Of a stretch of DNA of 64,000 bases, positions 49,210-61,382 are shown piece after piece. The DNA comes from Anagrus nilaparvatae. Taxonomy: Eukaryota > Arthropoda > Insecta > Hymenoptera > Mymaridae. A model generated the notes under the pieces. The model was not told the origin of the DNA, searched no databases, and was given only the letters and a program-made list of their open reading frames with translations. Made by a program: the position numbers and the translations under genes. Location: positions 11,780,001 to 11,844,000 of the forward strand of contig JAKSXM010000132.1 of the NCBI GenBank assembly GCA_022575985.1, in the 5' to 3' direction. Each line of letters starts with the position of its first letter. The first letter of the stretch is position 1.

Positions 49210-51020
49210 ATATATATTTTATATATATAACTTAAATCGATTAAATAATGCTTCGAAAGTGTCGTATTTTAAGAATAAAAAAATTTTCTTTATTAAAAAT
49301 TTACACTGTTTAAAACGTAATCTATTGTTTTTTTAGTTAAAATTAGTAGTTTTAGAAATTTTTTTAAATTACATTAATTAAATATTTTATTTACAGAATA
49401 AAACTTTTTAATTATAATTATTATTTTTTAACTAATGTTTTAAATTAAGGATTGTCATTTGTGACTAAGAATAACTTTTAAAATTTAGTTTTTGTAAATT
49501 AAAAATGAGCCCGAAGGTAAAAATAAATTTTTAAAGCCGGGCTTTATGAAACTTTTAACAAATTTAAATAATTGCACAAAAATTATTCAGAAAATACGTT
49601 GGTTTAACATTTTCATTTGAGATTCTTTCACTCACACACCCACACACGTTTTATGTACGCATAAAAACGATTCATGTAATTGCTTTGACTGATTACTGGC
49701 ACAATGAGAAATTCTATTAGTCACCGAGTAAATAAGTGAACACAAACAGTCATTTAGGCTCTAAATACATTAGAATCATTAACTTTATGAGTTTAGTGAA
49801 TATTGGTATAAAAACCTATTTTTAACAAAATTTATGATAGCTATTTTAAAATTTTTCATTTTCGACAATAAATAGAAGTTTGGTTTATTGAATATCAAGG
49901 ATTTGGTGATGAGAAACAAAAGTTGGCTTGGCTTAAAATAAAATCTGTTGACGAAAAAAAGAGACCGAATGAGTGCTTTTCACAAGCTACCGGGCTTATT
50001 CAAAAAGTCTGAAAATATCCGAAATTTTTTTCCACCGATGAATACTAATTTAGTGACCTAAAGAGTTGACACTGTCCTTGTTAGATAAAGAGTTCTTTAA
50101 AAATTCCAAAAATACATTAGGACCTGATTTTTTCTAAATTATCTTTGGAAACTAAGATCCTAACTACAAGTTAAACATAAATAATTAAATTTTCACACTT
50201 TATAACTTTTTTCAAGAGAGATTATCTGGATAAGCTTTTCTACTAATTTTTTTTTTATTTAAAAAAAAAAAAAAATTTTATTCCTTTGATTATTTAAGTT
50301 CTTTGATTTCAAAGGATCATTATAATTAAACTGTAAAAGCAAAAAAAAAGCTTGTTATTTAAAGCTTATTTTTCATTTCGTTGAATAAGAAAAAAGTTAG
50401 TAAAATTTATATAAAAAGGATTATACCGTACATTTAGCTTATTTATTAAATGTGTTTATAAAATTTCATTTCTACAAAAAAAAATTTATTCAGTTTATAT
50501 TATAAAAAAAACTTTTTTATATTTTATTGAAAATTCGTAATAAATTAATTGTAGTTAAAAAAGTCTCATAAAATTTACTCATAAAAATTTTCCGATAACA
50601 TTTTGCTCAGAAAGTAGAGAAATACTTTGCATATATTTCGAAGTGAACGATGATGTGTCCTTAGAGACGTTCTATTTTGTAAATATAAAATTGATCTAAA
50701 AATAAAGAAAAAATGTGTTTGAGAGATGGGAGTTATAGATTTTCAATTTATCTATTGTCAATTTTGATATATTTAATTTTCTGGTACGATCACACTGTAT
50801 ATTCAATATATAGATAAAATCGTGTCCTTATGATTGTCAGGTCAAAAAATGAACAGTTCCTAAGAAGGTCTAATTTGAGGAGAAAATTTGATCCTAAGTC
50901 ATTTTCATACCTCTAATATGCTTTTATTGAATGTCTGTGTTAATAGGTGAATTTTCATATTATAATTTTTTTATTTTATATTATACAAGTATTTATGAAG
51001 AGTTTTTAACTGCTTGATTT
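49210..51020. other. Intronic AT-rich DNA
   Basis: No supported gene or repeat. Confidence 0.4.
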
Positions 51021-51028
51021 TGTTGTCA

Positions 51029-51110
51029 ATGGTCGACTGGATCGTCGTGCATCATTATCAATGCAAATTTTTTTTTGATGGGTTCGATTCATGCTGCCAC
51101 GAATGAAACA
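51029..51110 (+). repeat. tRNA-like Pol III promoter, plus strand
   Basis: A-box-like ATGGTCGACTGG (51029-51040) and B box GGGTTCGATTCATG (51080-51093). The spacing is near that of a tRNA with a short insert. Possible SINE head. Confidence 0.4.
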
Positions 51111-51634
51111 TTTTTTTCTTCAAAGATTTGTTCTTTAATAAAATTATTTAAAAAAACTAATAGATCACCATTATTTTTTTATTTTTTGGTCATAATACCT
51201 TTTTTGCATACTTGGGAATTAGAGTTTTAATTCGGTGTTTTTATTTATTTCCCATTATTAATACATAAAAAGGTAAAAAAATATCTATTTTTTCCTATGG
51301 GAGTTTAAAATGAGAATACTAAAGAAAATATTTACTTGAGGAACCGTAGTGCCAATAATTTGGCAGAGTTTTTTTCGAAAAGTTAAGTCCACAAAATACT
51401 AGTCTTAGAATGCGTTTTTCTCACTTAAGATTTCTTTAAAACTTACATTTTCATGTTTTTTGGTCATGTATAATTTAAAAAGAAAAAGATAAAATTAGTG
51501 AAATTCCCTTAAATAATGCCTTAAACCAGCTTATTTTTTCATTTTAAAATTAAAATTTATATTTTTACTTAAAATTTACAAGATTAATTTTGAATCACTT
51601 AATGTTAATTTTTTCTCTGAGTTCTTCAAGATTC

Positions 51635-51750
51635 CATTTTAGCCCTACTTTTATTATGTCTGTACATAAATGACATTGCTTTCACAGAAGCTTCTCTACT
51701 CCTGATATGAAAACCATTTCTTTATCTGAATCCCAATAAAACAAAAGCTA
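51635..51750 (+). pseudogene. Short RT relic, plus strand
   Basis: Translation of about 51637-51690 gives SILALLLLCLYINDIAF, a decayed GSILGPLLFxLYINDL reverse-transcriptase box. It is followed after a gap by LNPNKTKAI-like codons (LYLNPNKTKAI), another block usual in LINE RTs. The catalytic YADD box between them is lost. Dead fragment within the kinase intron. Confidence 0.6.
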
Positions 51751-52135
51751 TATAAGATACAAGTACGTGGGTAGATTGCTCGATGAGATAGAAATACTAG
51801 TTTCTGACGTGTGTCTCGATGTCATTGTCCTTTTGACAAATAAAGGAAATTCTCGAAGTCAATTTAAATTTTGCCTTGAGAATCAAGTATAACATTAGTT
51901 GACAAAACTGTAACTATAGAACATTGAAATTTTATTGATAATTTAAGGCAGGTACTTTCTTAAAGAATAAAATTCAATTTAAGAATTTCAAGCTCCAATA
52001 AGTTTAAAATTGGAAATATCTCAAAATCAAAAAAAAAAAATAATTTAGCTAATAATCCCATTTATATTAATATTTTTAATAAAAGCAATAATATTTTTTA
52101 AATATTGAAAAAAAAATTTTTTTGTTTTATTTTAG

Positions 52136-52293
52136 AGGTCAAACAGCATTACATAAAGCAGCTGAAAAACATCATAGACAGATTTGTTGTATGCTTGTGG
52201 CAGGAGGAACAAAACTAACTTTGAAGGATCGTAATGGAAAAACTGCAAAGGAACTTGCTCATCAAGATCAACAACTTTCCGATTACTTACAAA
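52136..52293 (+). CDS. rdgA: Diacylglycerol kinase, type IV: exon g (ankyrin repeats 3-4)
   Basis: Seventh visible exon after a 6.7-kb intron; acceptor TTGTTTTATTTTAG, donor CAAA|GTTTGT (a weaker but GT donor). It encodes GQTALHKAAEKHHRQICCML, VAGGTKLTLKDRNGKTAKEL and AHQDQQLSDYLQ, a clear ankyrin pair closing the repeat region. The donor was chosen because it restores the frame into the short final exon and yields YLQSQEQFQ, a sequence typical of the end of this enzyme class. Reading on past 52293 gives a Phe/Leu-rich intron translation that should be ignored. Confidence 0.92.
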
Positions 52294-52400
52294 GTTTGTT
52301 TTTTCTTTTTGTTTTATTTAATTTAGAAACTTTTCTATCTTATTATTTTTTTTTTATACATTTCGTTTAAATAATTAATCTTTTTTCTTTTTTTTTTTAG

Positions 52401-52438
52401 GCCAAGAACAGTTTCAGGTAGTGACGGAAGGAATGTAA
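52401..52438 (+). CDS. rdgA: Diacylglycerol kinase, type IV: terminal exon with stop
   Basis: Short last exon after a 107-bp intron whose acceptor is a long T-run plus AG. Joined to the previous exon it reads SQEQFQVVTEGM and stops at TAA (52436-52438). The SQEQFQ part fits the family. The usual ETAV-type PDZ-binding tail of type IV enzymes is missing. A donor-like CAG|GTAGTG at 52415-52419 means the true transcript may splice on after QEQFQ to a further, unseen exon; in that case this stop is an isoform or an artefact. The exon is supported by phase and position only. Confidence 0.65.
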
Positions 52439-52600
52439 AATACTTGATGAATTTACAAACTACTTGGATCCAAATGATATATATTAAAACAAAATAATTT
52501 AAAAATACCTTAAGGCAATTTATATACTTAAATAAACAAACTTTAATTATTTTAGACATCACACATTTAACTTTAAAAAAAGTTAATTATATATTAAAAT
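52439..52600 (+). other. Probable 3' UTR of the diacylglycerol kinase gene
   Basis: AT-rich sequence directly after the stop at 52438, with an AATAAA hexamer at 52531-52536, about 95 bp downstream. In DNA this AT-rich such hexamers arise by chance and further ones follow, so the polyadenylation site is a guess. Confidence 0.35.
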
Positions 52601-55195
52601 ATTTGACTTAATACTTAAAATAATAATTATAATTATAAATCTGCCAATCATGAACAAAATACAAGAATCTCAATATATAAACTCTAAATTTAATAACTTT
52701 TTATCGACTGCAAAGTATAAAAATTCTTAATTAAGAAATTACAAATAATTTCTTTAAAAAAACGACAAAATATCATATCAAATTTATAAATATTCTAACA
52801 ATAATATAACAAAAACGTTGTAACTGTGTGACGATTAAAGTATGAATGTATATAAAAAATTAAGTTTTTGAATGATATAAAATTTAAAAAAAAATGTAGT
52901 TAATTAATATTAATATTACGTAAAATAATAATAATAAAAAAATTTTTTAAATCTGTAACTTTCGTGATATAAACACATACATATATAAATAATATCTATA
53001 AAAATATAGGGACACAATTTTAGAATTGGGACTAAAATATATATAAAAATGATCTTTTTAAATTATTAATTAAATTAGATTAAAAAATTATAATTCTTTA
53101 TATATAATATCTAAATATTGTATATGAGTAAATCTATGATAAATCGGTACTAATTCATATTAATCAGTTACAATGAAGCTTAAATAAAATGAAAAATAGG
53201 CTCCCTCCAAAAGGAAAGAATCTCATTAAAAGAGTACCATAGAAATCCTCATATACACAAATAAATCTATAAATAATTTTACTAGTATTTATAAATACAC
53301 ATAAAATATATTATTAATCTAGAAAAATTACCAAAAAATATGAAGAGAATTTAGGTATATATATTAATCCTGTGTACCAATTCGTAAAAGAGGGATCAAC
53401 GTACGAACACCAATTAGTTATTATAAATATTTTCACCATATCTAACATATATAATCTGTACATATATATAAACTGTAATTACAATTATTTCGTTTTTATT
53501 TTATCATAATTAAAATTATTTATATTTTTATTATTTTATATTATTTTAAAAATTCTATATATATATATATATTAGAAATCAAATTCTACTATACAACTTC
53601 TATATATATATATATAATTATAATGAAATTTAAATTAAAATGAGAATAAAAGCAAATATATATATTGACAATCGAATTTGAAATTTCATTTAATGTAATT
53701 TTAATTATATATAATATATACTACTGTATCAGTTAATAAAATTTTTAAAATAATTATTATATATTGTAATTAAAATAATATGGTTAATTAAATTTGTAAT
53801 TGTGATTAATTAATTTTTTTTTTTTTTGATAAATTAAATTAAATTTGTATACTTTTACATTAATGATAAAATTACGTGAGAACGAATAAATTTAATTAAT
53901 TTATGAATTATTTGTAACCAATTTTTTGTTTTGGTATAAATATAAAATATGAGCATTTAAATGAAAATTTTTTATGAGTTACCAAACCGTAAAATTAATA
54001 TACATGTAAGAAATTTTAACAAATTGAATTTTGGTATTGATTAAAAATTTCAGATTTTATTTAAAAGATTAGATGGATATTATCATGAAAGTTATTTAAA
54101 ATAGTCGCTTGTTTTATATATTAATAAATAATAAAATTATTAAATATAATTTTCAGATCTTGGATTATAAGACTAACTGAAATTATATTTCTTCTCATAG
54201 TAAATGGATTCTAATTTTGTTAAGTTATTAATAATTTATAAAATTATGACTAAAATTTAAAATTTATCTGGTGATGAAGAATCTTTTTATGGTGAAAAAA
54301 TTTAGTGATTATACAAAGTACTTTTACAATCTCAGTTACTAATTATTTCACAAGCTTTTTTTATTACTATAAAAAACTCTTGTAGAATTTCATAAAATAC
54401 AATTTTTATTAAACTTTTATTAATAAATTGTCAATATAAAATAATATTCATACTGATATCTTTAAAAACTTGCAGTCTTGTTATTAAATTATAAAAATGC
54501 AATAAAAATATATCAAAAATGACAATCATATTTAAATTAAGAATGTTTTTCAAACAAAACAAATATAAAGAAAAATGTGAAAATGATGAGTTTTAAACAA
54601 AAAACAATAAAATTAAACAAAATAAGTAAATAAAATCTTTGAAACTTATTTAGTTTTATTATCAAATTATTTCCAACTTAAATTTTACCAGTTATAAAAA
54701 ATAAATAGAATTATAAATATAAAAAAAAATGTAATTAATAAATTTGTATAATAAATTGTTTAATTTATTAGTTATATATAAATAAAATAAAGTTAATTAA
54801 TTATTATTAATTCTATAAAAATGTTTTTAAATCTAGAATATGTAGTTAAATATATGGAGAGAACTGTAAAACAGTTTTAATATTAAATATTTCTCAATTT
54901 TTTAAATATCCAATAATATAATGATGGCAATCACTCTAAAGAGTTCCTAAAAATTAATAATTTGGCTATAATTGTAATAATAGAAAGTATCATATCGTTC
55001 GTTGAACCCTCAGACTAATTTAAAATAAAAAAAAATAAATTTTTTAGCACAAAAAATATTTCTTCTGGGACCCTAAAAAAAATAACTTTTTAAAGTAATG
55101 ATATTTTTCTAAAATAAAAATAATTCTTAAAAAAAATATATCACAATATTAAAAAATAAAAATTCATATTTATCAATTACTAAAAATAAACTAAA
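52600..55195. other. AT-rich DNA downstream of the kinase gene
   Basis: No gene recognised. Dominated by ATATAT and poly-A/T sequence. Confidence 0.5.
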
Positions 55196-55199
55196 ATAT

Positions 55200-55945
55200 T
55201 TTCCGGTTAACGCCCAGTTCATTTCTTTGATAAAGTATATTATCTATTTGAAAAACAGAATATTTTGGGATAAATAGGTTTTTTTTGGATCGATCATTCC
55301 ATTTCCAAAATCTGTTTTTACTTACAAGCCCCAGGTAAAGGGGTATCAGCTCCTAAACTGCGCTTATTTTTAATGGTTTTTTGTAAAAATTTTAAATTTT
55401 ATTGAACGTAAAAGAAATATTACTTGCAGTTGAAAACGATTACTAGGATTTTCAATAAGGTCAACAAATCAAATATATATCAATATATATTTTATATACT
55501 TCTCATGCCAGATCTTACTAGGGGACAAATTGGGGGATATTATAAAAAATAAAAAACTTAATCTTCCAAGCTAAAAAAACTACCCTTTAGGCATATTTGT
55601 CGGGTTTTCTATTTGTGAAGTCCTTTTTGAGCTACAACTGCTAAAAAATGAAATATCAACTCTTGAAGCAGGTTGGATAATATTTCAAATTTCGTCAAAA
55701 AATTATTTACAATTTACCCTACCTTAGGGGTAGATATGCTTTTATCTGAGGGTTGTAGATAAAAAGAGACTTCGCAAATGGAATGATTGATCCAAAAAAC
55801 CGACTAAGTGAGATTTTTAGCCCAATATATTCAGTTTTCATTTATCTACCAATGTATTTTAGGTGAGATCCTTAACCCAAAATATACTGTTTTTCATATA
55901 TAGAAATTCATGTATCTAAGAAATGTCGATCGGTTAACCGGTTAA
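55200..55945. mobile_element. Foldback element with GGTTAACxGG ends
   Basis: The left arm 55200-55325 (CCGGTTAACG..., AATATTTTGGG, GGATCGATCATTCCATTT) is complementary to 55765-55945 (AAATGGAATGATTGATCC, CCCAAAATATACTG, CGGTTAACCGGTTAAC). The region between has no coding content. Its subterminal GGTTTTTTTTGGATCGATCA resembles the shared motif of families C and E. Confidence 0.65.
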
Positions 55946-55949
55946 CTAG

Positions 55950-56710
55950 ATAAAATGTATGATAATATTTAGTAAAATTAGAAACTTAAATTAAAAAAAC
56001 AAATGTAATTTGTAAATAATAAAATTCTTGATGTATAAATAAAATTAATTAAATTAAATGGTTCTCTCCACGAATAATATTTGTATACAAAATATTGTAA
56101 AATACTCTGTAATATTAATAAAAAAAAAAAAATTGTTAGGTTTTTAGATCTTTTAAAAATACACAAAAAACATTTAAAAAAAAATATATCTCTCTATTGT
56201 TAACTTTCATAAGTAAATAAATGAATGCATGTAAATTACTTAGATAAAAATTATTTGTTTTTAATTTATTAAAATATTGTAATTTAGAATATTGTTATTG
56301 ATAAATAATTTTACTAAATATATAATTAAAAGTTAATTATTAAATATATAAAGAACTTAATACTGTTTTAAAATAAGGGCCTACTTTCTAATTAATTATT
56401 TTATTTATTTATTTTTATTTTATTTAAGATGGTTTTTTATATATCTGTGATTTTTTAAATATTGTGTTATTTATTCGTTTGTTTTAAATTTAAAATATAT
56501 AAGTAACAATTAAATGTATTTTTAATTATTCTTAATGATTATTATGTATTTATTAATTTTAATTTACATAATTGTAAAATAAAAAAGGTATTTAATTATG
56601 ATATATTATATATAAAAAAACAATTCAATAAAAATAATTTTTTCAAATGATAATATTTGTTTTATAAAATACTTTGATGATTTTCATTATTTTTTCCTAA
56701 AGGATTGTCC
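55950..56710. other. AT-rich DNA, nothing recognised
   Basis: No gene or clear repeat. Confidence 0.5.
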
Positions 56711-56739
56711 TAGTACTCCATTCTAATCATGGTTTTGGT

Positions 56740-57548
56740 TGAAGAGTTACTGGCCATCACCAGACTTGGTCTAGCATAATTTTTTTCGGTCACTGATCAC
56801 GAATTTTAGGGTCCTAGATATAAAAATTGGCGCTACACCCTTAAATGAGCAAAAACTACCACTCTGGGATATTTTTTATGTATCCGCTTTTTAGGGGTAG
56901 TTTTTGCTAATTTAAGAGCATAGCGCCAACTTTTCATAGTTAATATCCCACAACTCATGATCAGCGACCCAAAAAACCTCTATACACCAAATCTTAACAA
57001 TCAAAGTGCGGATACATTAAAAATACCCCTGTTTAGGGGTAGATTTTTCCAAATCAAGGATGGGCCGCCATTCAATGGTCATAACTGTTGTTGTCCATTC
57101 AGGTCATTTCTCAGAACCTTGAAATCTAAATTTTTCGAAAACAGACCAATAAATGAATTTTGCAGAAACATTCAATTCCGGATACGTAAAATCAGAATGC
57201 ATCAAAGTACAGAATAGGATAAATTCCGAAATTCATTTTATGAAACCTTGTATTTCATGTTAAATTTTTGCTTTTTAGAAATAATAATTTCTGATATTTT
57301 ATCAATTTTCAAATGATTTTTAGGAATTTCGATTTATCTACCTTATAATACTTCTAGTTTTAATTACTCTGCATTAGAAAGTTTGTGTACTTAATTTTTG
57401 GGATTCGGAAAACTGCCCCGGATGGACAAAGACAATTATGACCAGTGAATGGCGCCCCAAGGATGAAGTGCTTAATTCTTAGACTCCAACTTTTGTGATC
57501 AGCGATCTAAAAACCCTATACTAGTCCAAATATGGTGATAGCTAGTAA
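56740..57548. mobile_element. Nested foldback element (family E relative)
   Basis: The left arm at about 56742-56805 (CTGGCCATCACC, GGTCACTGATCACGA) is complementary to 57488-57548 (TGATCAGCGATC, GGTGATAGCTAGTA). A hairpin at 56785-56985 carries GGGGTAGTTTTTGCTAATTT-type arms around AAATGGCGC-like blocks. A second inverted pair lies at 57055-57110 and 57412-57475 (GGGCCGCCATTCA... / TGAATGGCGCCCC). No protein recognised. Confidence 0.7.
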
Positions 57549-57966
57549 TTATACAACTCCCTTCTGTGATCTGTCTGAAGTCTAAAAGCATCGATAAAAA
57601 TATCTTAATTTTATTTTCATGTACGAATAAAATTCTTGGTTCTAGACTACTTTACCGATGGACATTTTACCGATTTTTCTGCTGAATGGTCAATTTCCTA
57701 AATTTGTTTCCCAGACGAAATGAGTGTAGTGTTTGAACAAGAGGATTGCGTTTGATTTGAGAATAACTCCCCGTGAAAGAAGAAAAGCCATTCGTCTTAG
57801 ATACGTGATTTTTTTATGGTATCAATATACTGCTGCATTGAACAACTTGTCGCAAAAAAATGGTATAATGGTATTAATTATGATTGCTGAAGGTAATTAT
57901 TATGTAAGGGAGATCCAATAATCCGCCTCGATTTGAAAAGTATTCTTCTTTGTAGAAAAATTTGAT

Positions 57967-58890
57967 TTATGAGTTGAAATCAGTTATTACTTGTTGACTT
58001 AAGTCGATTTCTATTAAGTTATCATATTTTGCATAAACTATACAATTGACGGTTTGTTCTAATTCCTTAACAAATCTTACTTCTTATCTGACTGTACCGT
58101 GTTTTAATAAATTCCAATGACTTGTGAAATTAGCTGATAAGTCCGGAGTCAAATCAAATGCAAATAAAGTATATCCTCCAATATATGACTGCCAACTGAT
58201 GCCAAAACCTTCGTTAGAAAAATTTACTTCTCCTTCCGTAAATAGATAATATTATCACCTGCGATCTTAGAGGTCAAAGGTTTTTTCATTAAATGCACGC
58301 CATCTACATGAAGTAATAAATAATTACGATTAAAATGTTTAAAATTTTATGGGTTAAGTTTTCTATATCCATTAAAAGCCTTGTTTTCGACAAAAACAAT
58401 AATAATTCTCTTAGGTAGAACTCTTAATATTATATTATCAAATGTTTCTCCATTGACTCCTCTATTTAATGTAAATGCCATTACTTCCATACGAAATATC
58501 GGGTAATTAACGATTGTTTTTGTAAGAGCATTCGCATAAGCAAGCAAAACTCCAGGGCTTATCTTAACTTGTCTTATGAGAAGGGTTGCTTCCAATAATT
58601 TAATTTAAAATTAATTATAAGCTGACCAATCGAGTAAGCAAAAATCATCATTAGAACGTATTCTTCGTAATCTCATATCAACTCCATTAAGTAAAAAAAC
58701 AATCTTGATTAAAAATGTCACAGTGTAAATGACCTACTAAATCTACTGTTTTACCTCCTAAGGTATACTTTTGACGTGCTTTTAAACCTAAATTTTCCTT
58801 ATCTTTATCTTCATCTACATTCTCATCTACAAAATCTGGTGCATAATCCATTTTTGAAGCCATGTCTTTAAACCATAATGATGTTGTCAA
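57967..58890 (-). pseudogene. Capsid-like protein relic of Polinton/adintovirus type
   Basis: Decayed minus-strand gene in several frames. Frame 58687-58890 includes GGKTVDLVGHLHCDIFNQD. A change of frame in a T-run near 58685 leads to NGVDMRLRRIRSNDDFCLLD and then a stop. Frame 58347-58595 includes LLIRQVKISPGVLLAYANAL and FNGYRKLNP. Further blocks continue with stops to about 57967. By recollection this is the family often annotated as uncharacterised F54H12.2-like, associated with capsid proteins of Polinton/Maverick or adintovirus-like elements. I did not verify this. At least one frameshift and several stops mean it is an inactive, endogenous copy. No polymerase, integrase or terminal repeats of such an element were seen nearby. 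Confidence 0.6.
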
Positions 58891-58899
58891 ATGAGATTC

Positions 58900-59290
58900 A
58901 TTAAAATAGAATCCTTAATTCAACAGCATCTCAATAAGCTTTATAGGCGTATGGATTTTTAGATTGAGAAACTAATTTATGATTTTAAAAAACATAATGT
59001 TTAATTGATATTTCAGAGACTGCCAATCAAGTATACTTTAGCAATTATTCAACAATTATTAAGTTTAATTTTACATGCATTTAACACATTTAAATTGTTT
59101 TTTATAGTCATAGATTTGAAGTTAAAATATTATATTATAAAATAAGAAATTTACATTCAGCCATGGTCAATAAGATCATGGCCAATCCAATAATCTTACT
59201 ATTAACATACTATGATATTTTAAAACATTTTGTTAAATACGATAATTTTAATTCAATAATCGTTAATGCATGATTAAAACGTTCATATTT
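58900..59290. other. Spacer between two relics
   Basis: AT-rich DNA with no gene seen, between the capsid-like relic and the Harbinger relic. Confidence 0.4.
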
Positions 59291-60572
59291 CATTCCACTG
59301 AAATTTTACACTACCATTTGTCATAAAACAACGAGTTAAAACATTACGTATAAACGTATAAGAGAATCAGTAGGATTATCAGGAACATTATTGAAAGTAT
59401 CATTTTCATTGTTTGGTATGTTATTTTTATCTGAAGTATAACGTCTTTCACAGGGTTTGAATAAAAGTTCGCTTGTGAATAAAAAATAATGTAAGCAAAC
59501 TAATGATAAATTAATTTGTTCTATTGTAGAAATTTTAAAATTTATAGGATATTCTAATATGTTCCATTTTCTTACTAAAATCCCAAAGGATCATTCTATG
59601 ATATGCCTTGCTCTTGATATACTGTAATTAAAGATTTATTCTGGATCAGATAATGTATTTGATCTTGCGAATTGAGAAATTAACCTTGATCGCAAACCAA
59701 TACCACCATCTCCAACAAAATAGTAAGGCAACTGGATTTGGGTTTGTGGTAATAATTTCAGGGAAATTAAGCAAGTCGTATTTGAGTCCAATCCCTAAAT
59801 CTGAGTTGTTAAATATACCAGCATCAATTTGATGACCTACAAAAAGATTAATTTTATTTACAATACACTTAATGTACTGAATATAATTATTTGCTTGACC
59901 ATAATCACCGATCTGTACCCAAGTGAATCGATAAAGGCACCACACGAGCCCATCAAAACCTTGCTGAAAATTCTTTTGTAATTATAAAAAAAGCTCCCAC
60001 TGTGGGGAGGTGATTTCATTCTCAAATGTCGGCCATCGTTGACTCCTAAACAATCAAGCATATCCCAGTGATAAAACACGTTGTTAGCTATGGTAACCCA
60101 TTCTTCAGTGGTTGGAAGTGGAATATATGTCTACACTAATGCTTCAATAATTGCTTCGCATACTATAGGAATCATTGTATACATGGTACTGAGTTCAATT
60201 TTATACATCCAGGCACAATCTTTTGCACTTATAGAATGATCTAAAAAAGAACATTAATAATTTTATACAAAAATAATGAACTAATAATTAAGTATATTAC
60301 TTGATTTATGAAACAAAAAATACTAACTGTAATGTTGTAACCAAACGAAATTTGCTTGCTAAAGGTTTTCTACCTGTAAACGAGTTACTTGCTAACTTTG
60401 GTTTAAGTATCTCATGCAGTTTATCAAATTTCTCAATTGTCATTCGAGTCAAAGAGTAAAATTGCTCGTGGTCATTTGAGTAAAAATACATAAATAAATT
60501 TGCATACGCTCCAAATTTTTCAAGCCAAAAATTTTCAGGGCATACTTTGGATACCAAAAGACCACCTTTCAC
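59290..60572 (-). pseudogene. PIF/Harbinger transposase relic
   Basis: Transposase of a cut-and-paste DNA transposon, now broken. Going 5' to 3' on the minus strand: 60306-60572 holds HEQFYSLTRMTIEKFDKLHE and RKPLASKFRLVTTLQ, typical of its N-terminal helical region. 59858-60079 has DMLDCLGVNDGRHLRMKSPP followed by GSFFYNYKRIFSKVLMG, containing the first catalytic Asp (N-DGRH). After a frameshift, 59646-59945 shows WVQIGDYGQAN and DAGIFNNSDLG. Decayed frames further on give a GDGGIGL segment and SRARHIIE, which would carry the last catalytic Glu. Stops and at least two frameshifts make it non-functional. Terminal repeats were not identified. Confidence 0.85.
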
Positions 60573-60599
60573 CTGTATAGGTGAAAGATGTAGGGCTAG

Positions 60600-61380
60600 T
60601 TAAAAGTGACTTTCTTACACGTAAAATAACTCACCTAAAATGATAGAACATAATTTTAAAGCTTAAAACAGTTTTTACAAGCTATTTTTTGTCATTTTTT
60701 TTCAAAAAAATCCTAAGTTTTTCTTATTTTTCCCTTGTTTTCTCGGAACTGATGATAGGTACACTCTCAATTTTTTTTCTGGTAACATATTTTAGTTGTA
60801 CTAGGTCGCCTTGAAATTTTTAGACAAAACGGTTTGGTGCAACCTACTTAAAAATCCACTCAAATTGGAGTTCGCAATTTTCGGTTTTTAGCAAATTTTT
60901 ATTTTATACGATGAAAATGGTAAGTAATTCTGATTTATCAGTGAAATACTTTTTGATTTATTTTAATTTTATAATTTTTTCAATATATTACACTATTTTT
61001 AATTTAATATTTTTAGCCATTGATCATGTTATGTGTCCCTTAAAATTAAAAAAATAATTTTGAAAATTTATTGACTACTGACGGAGATGTTAGCGCTTGA
61101 AATTTCACTAATTTTTGAGGTACTTAATTAATCAAGACTTTTTTATAAATAATCTGATTTTATAAATCTTTGAATATAATATTTAGGACATTATTTAGCA
61201 TCGATTCACTAAAAAAAATTTCAATTTTAACAATAATGTGAAATATATTTCAAGTTTTTTGATTTTTGGCCAAACCTAAATTTTTCAAAAAATCAATCTA
61301 TTCGTGGCGAAACGTAGAAAATCAAAATTTTTTTATTGTGTAATTTTTTGAACTTTTTTTTCTCAAAATATTTTACTTTA
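60600..61380. other. AT-rich DNA between Harbinger relic and tandem array
   Basis: No gene. Contains poly-T/poly-A-rich blocks resembling those in the array that follows. Confidence 0.4.
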
Positions 61381-61382
61381 AA

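Noticed and set aside
57733..57921. 62-residue plus-strand frame with a basic N-terminal half
   Set aside because: Considered as part of a transposase, but no conserved motif was found and it lies between a foldback and an antisense relic.
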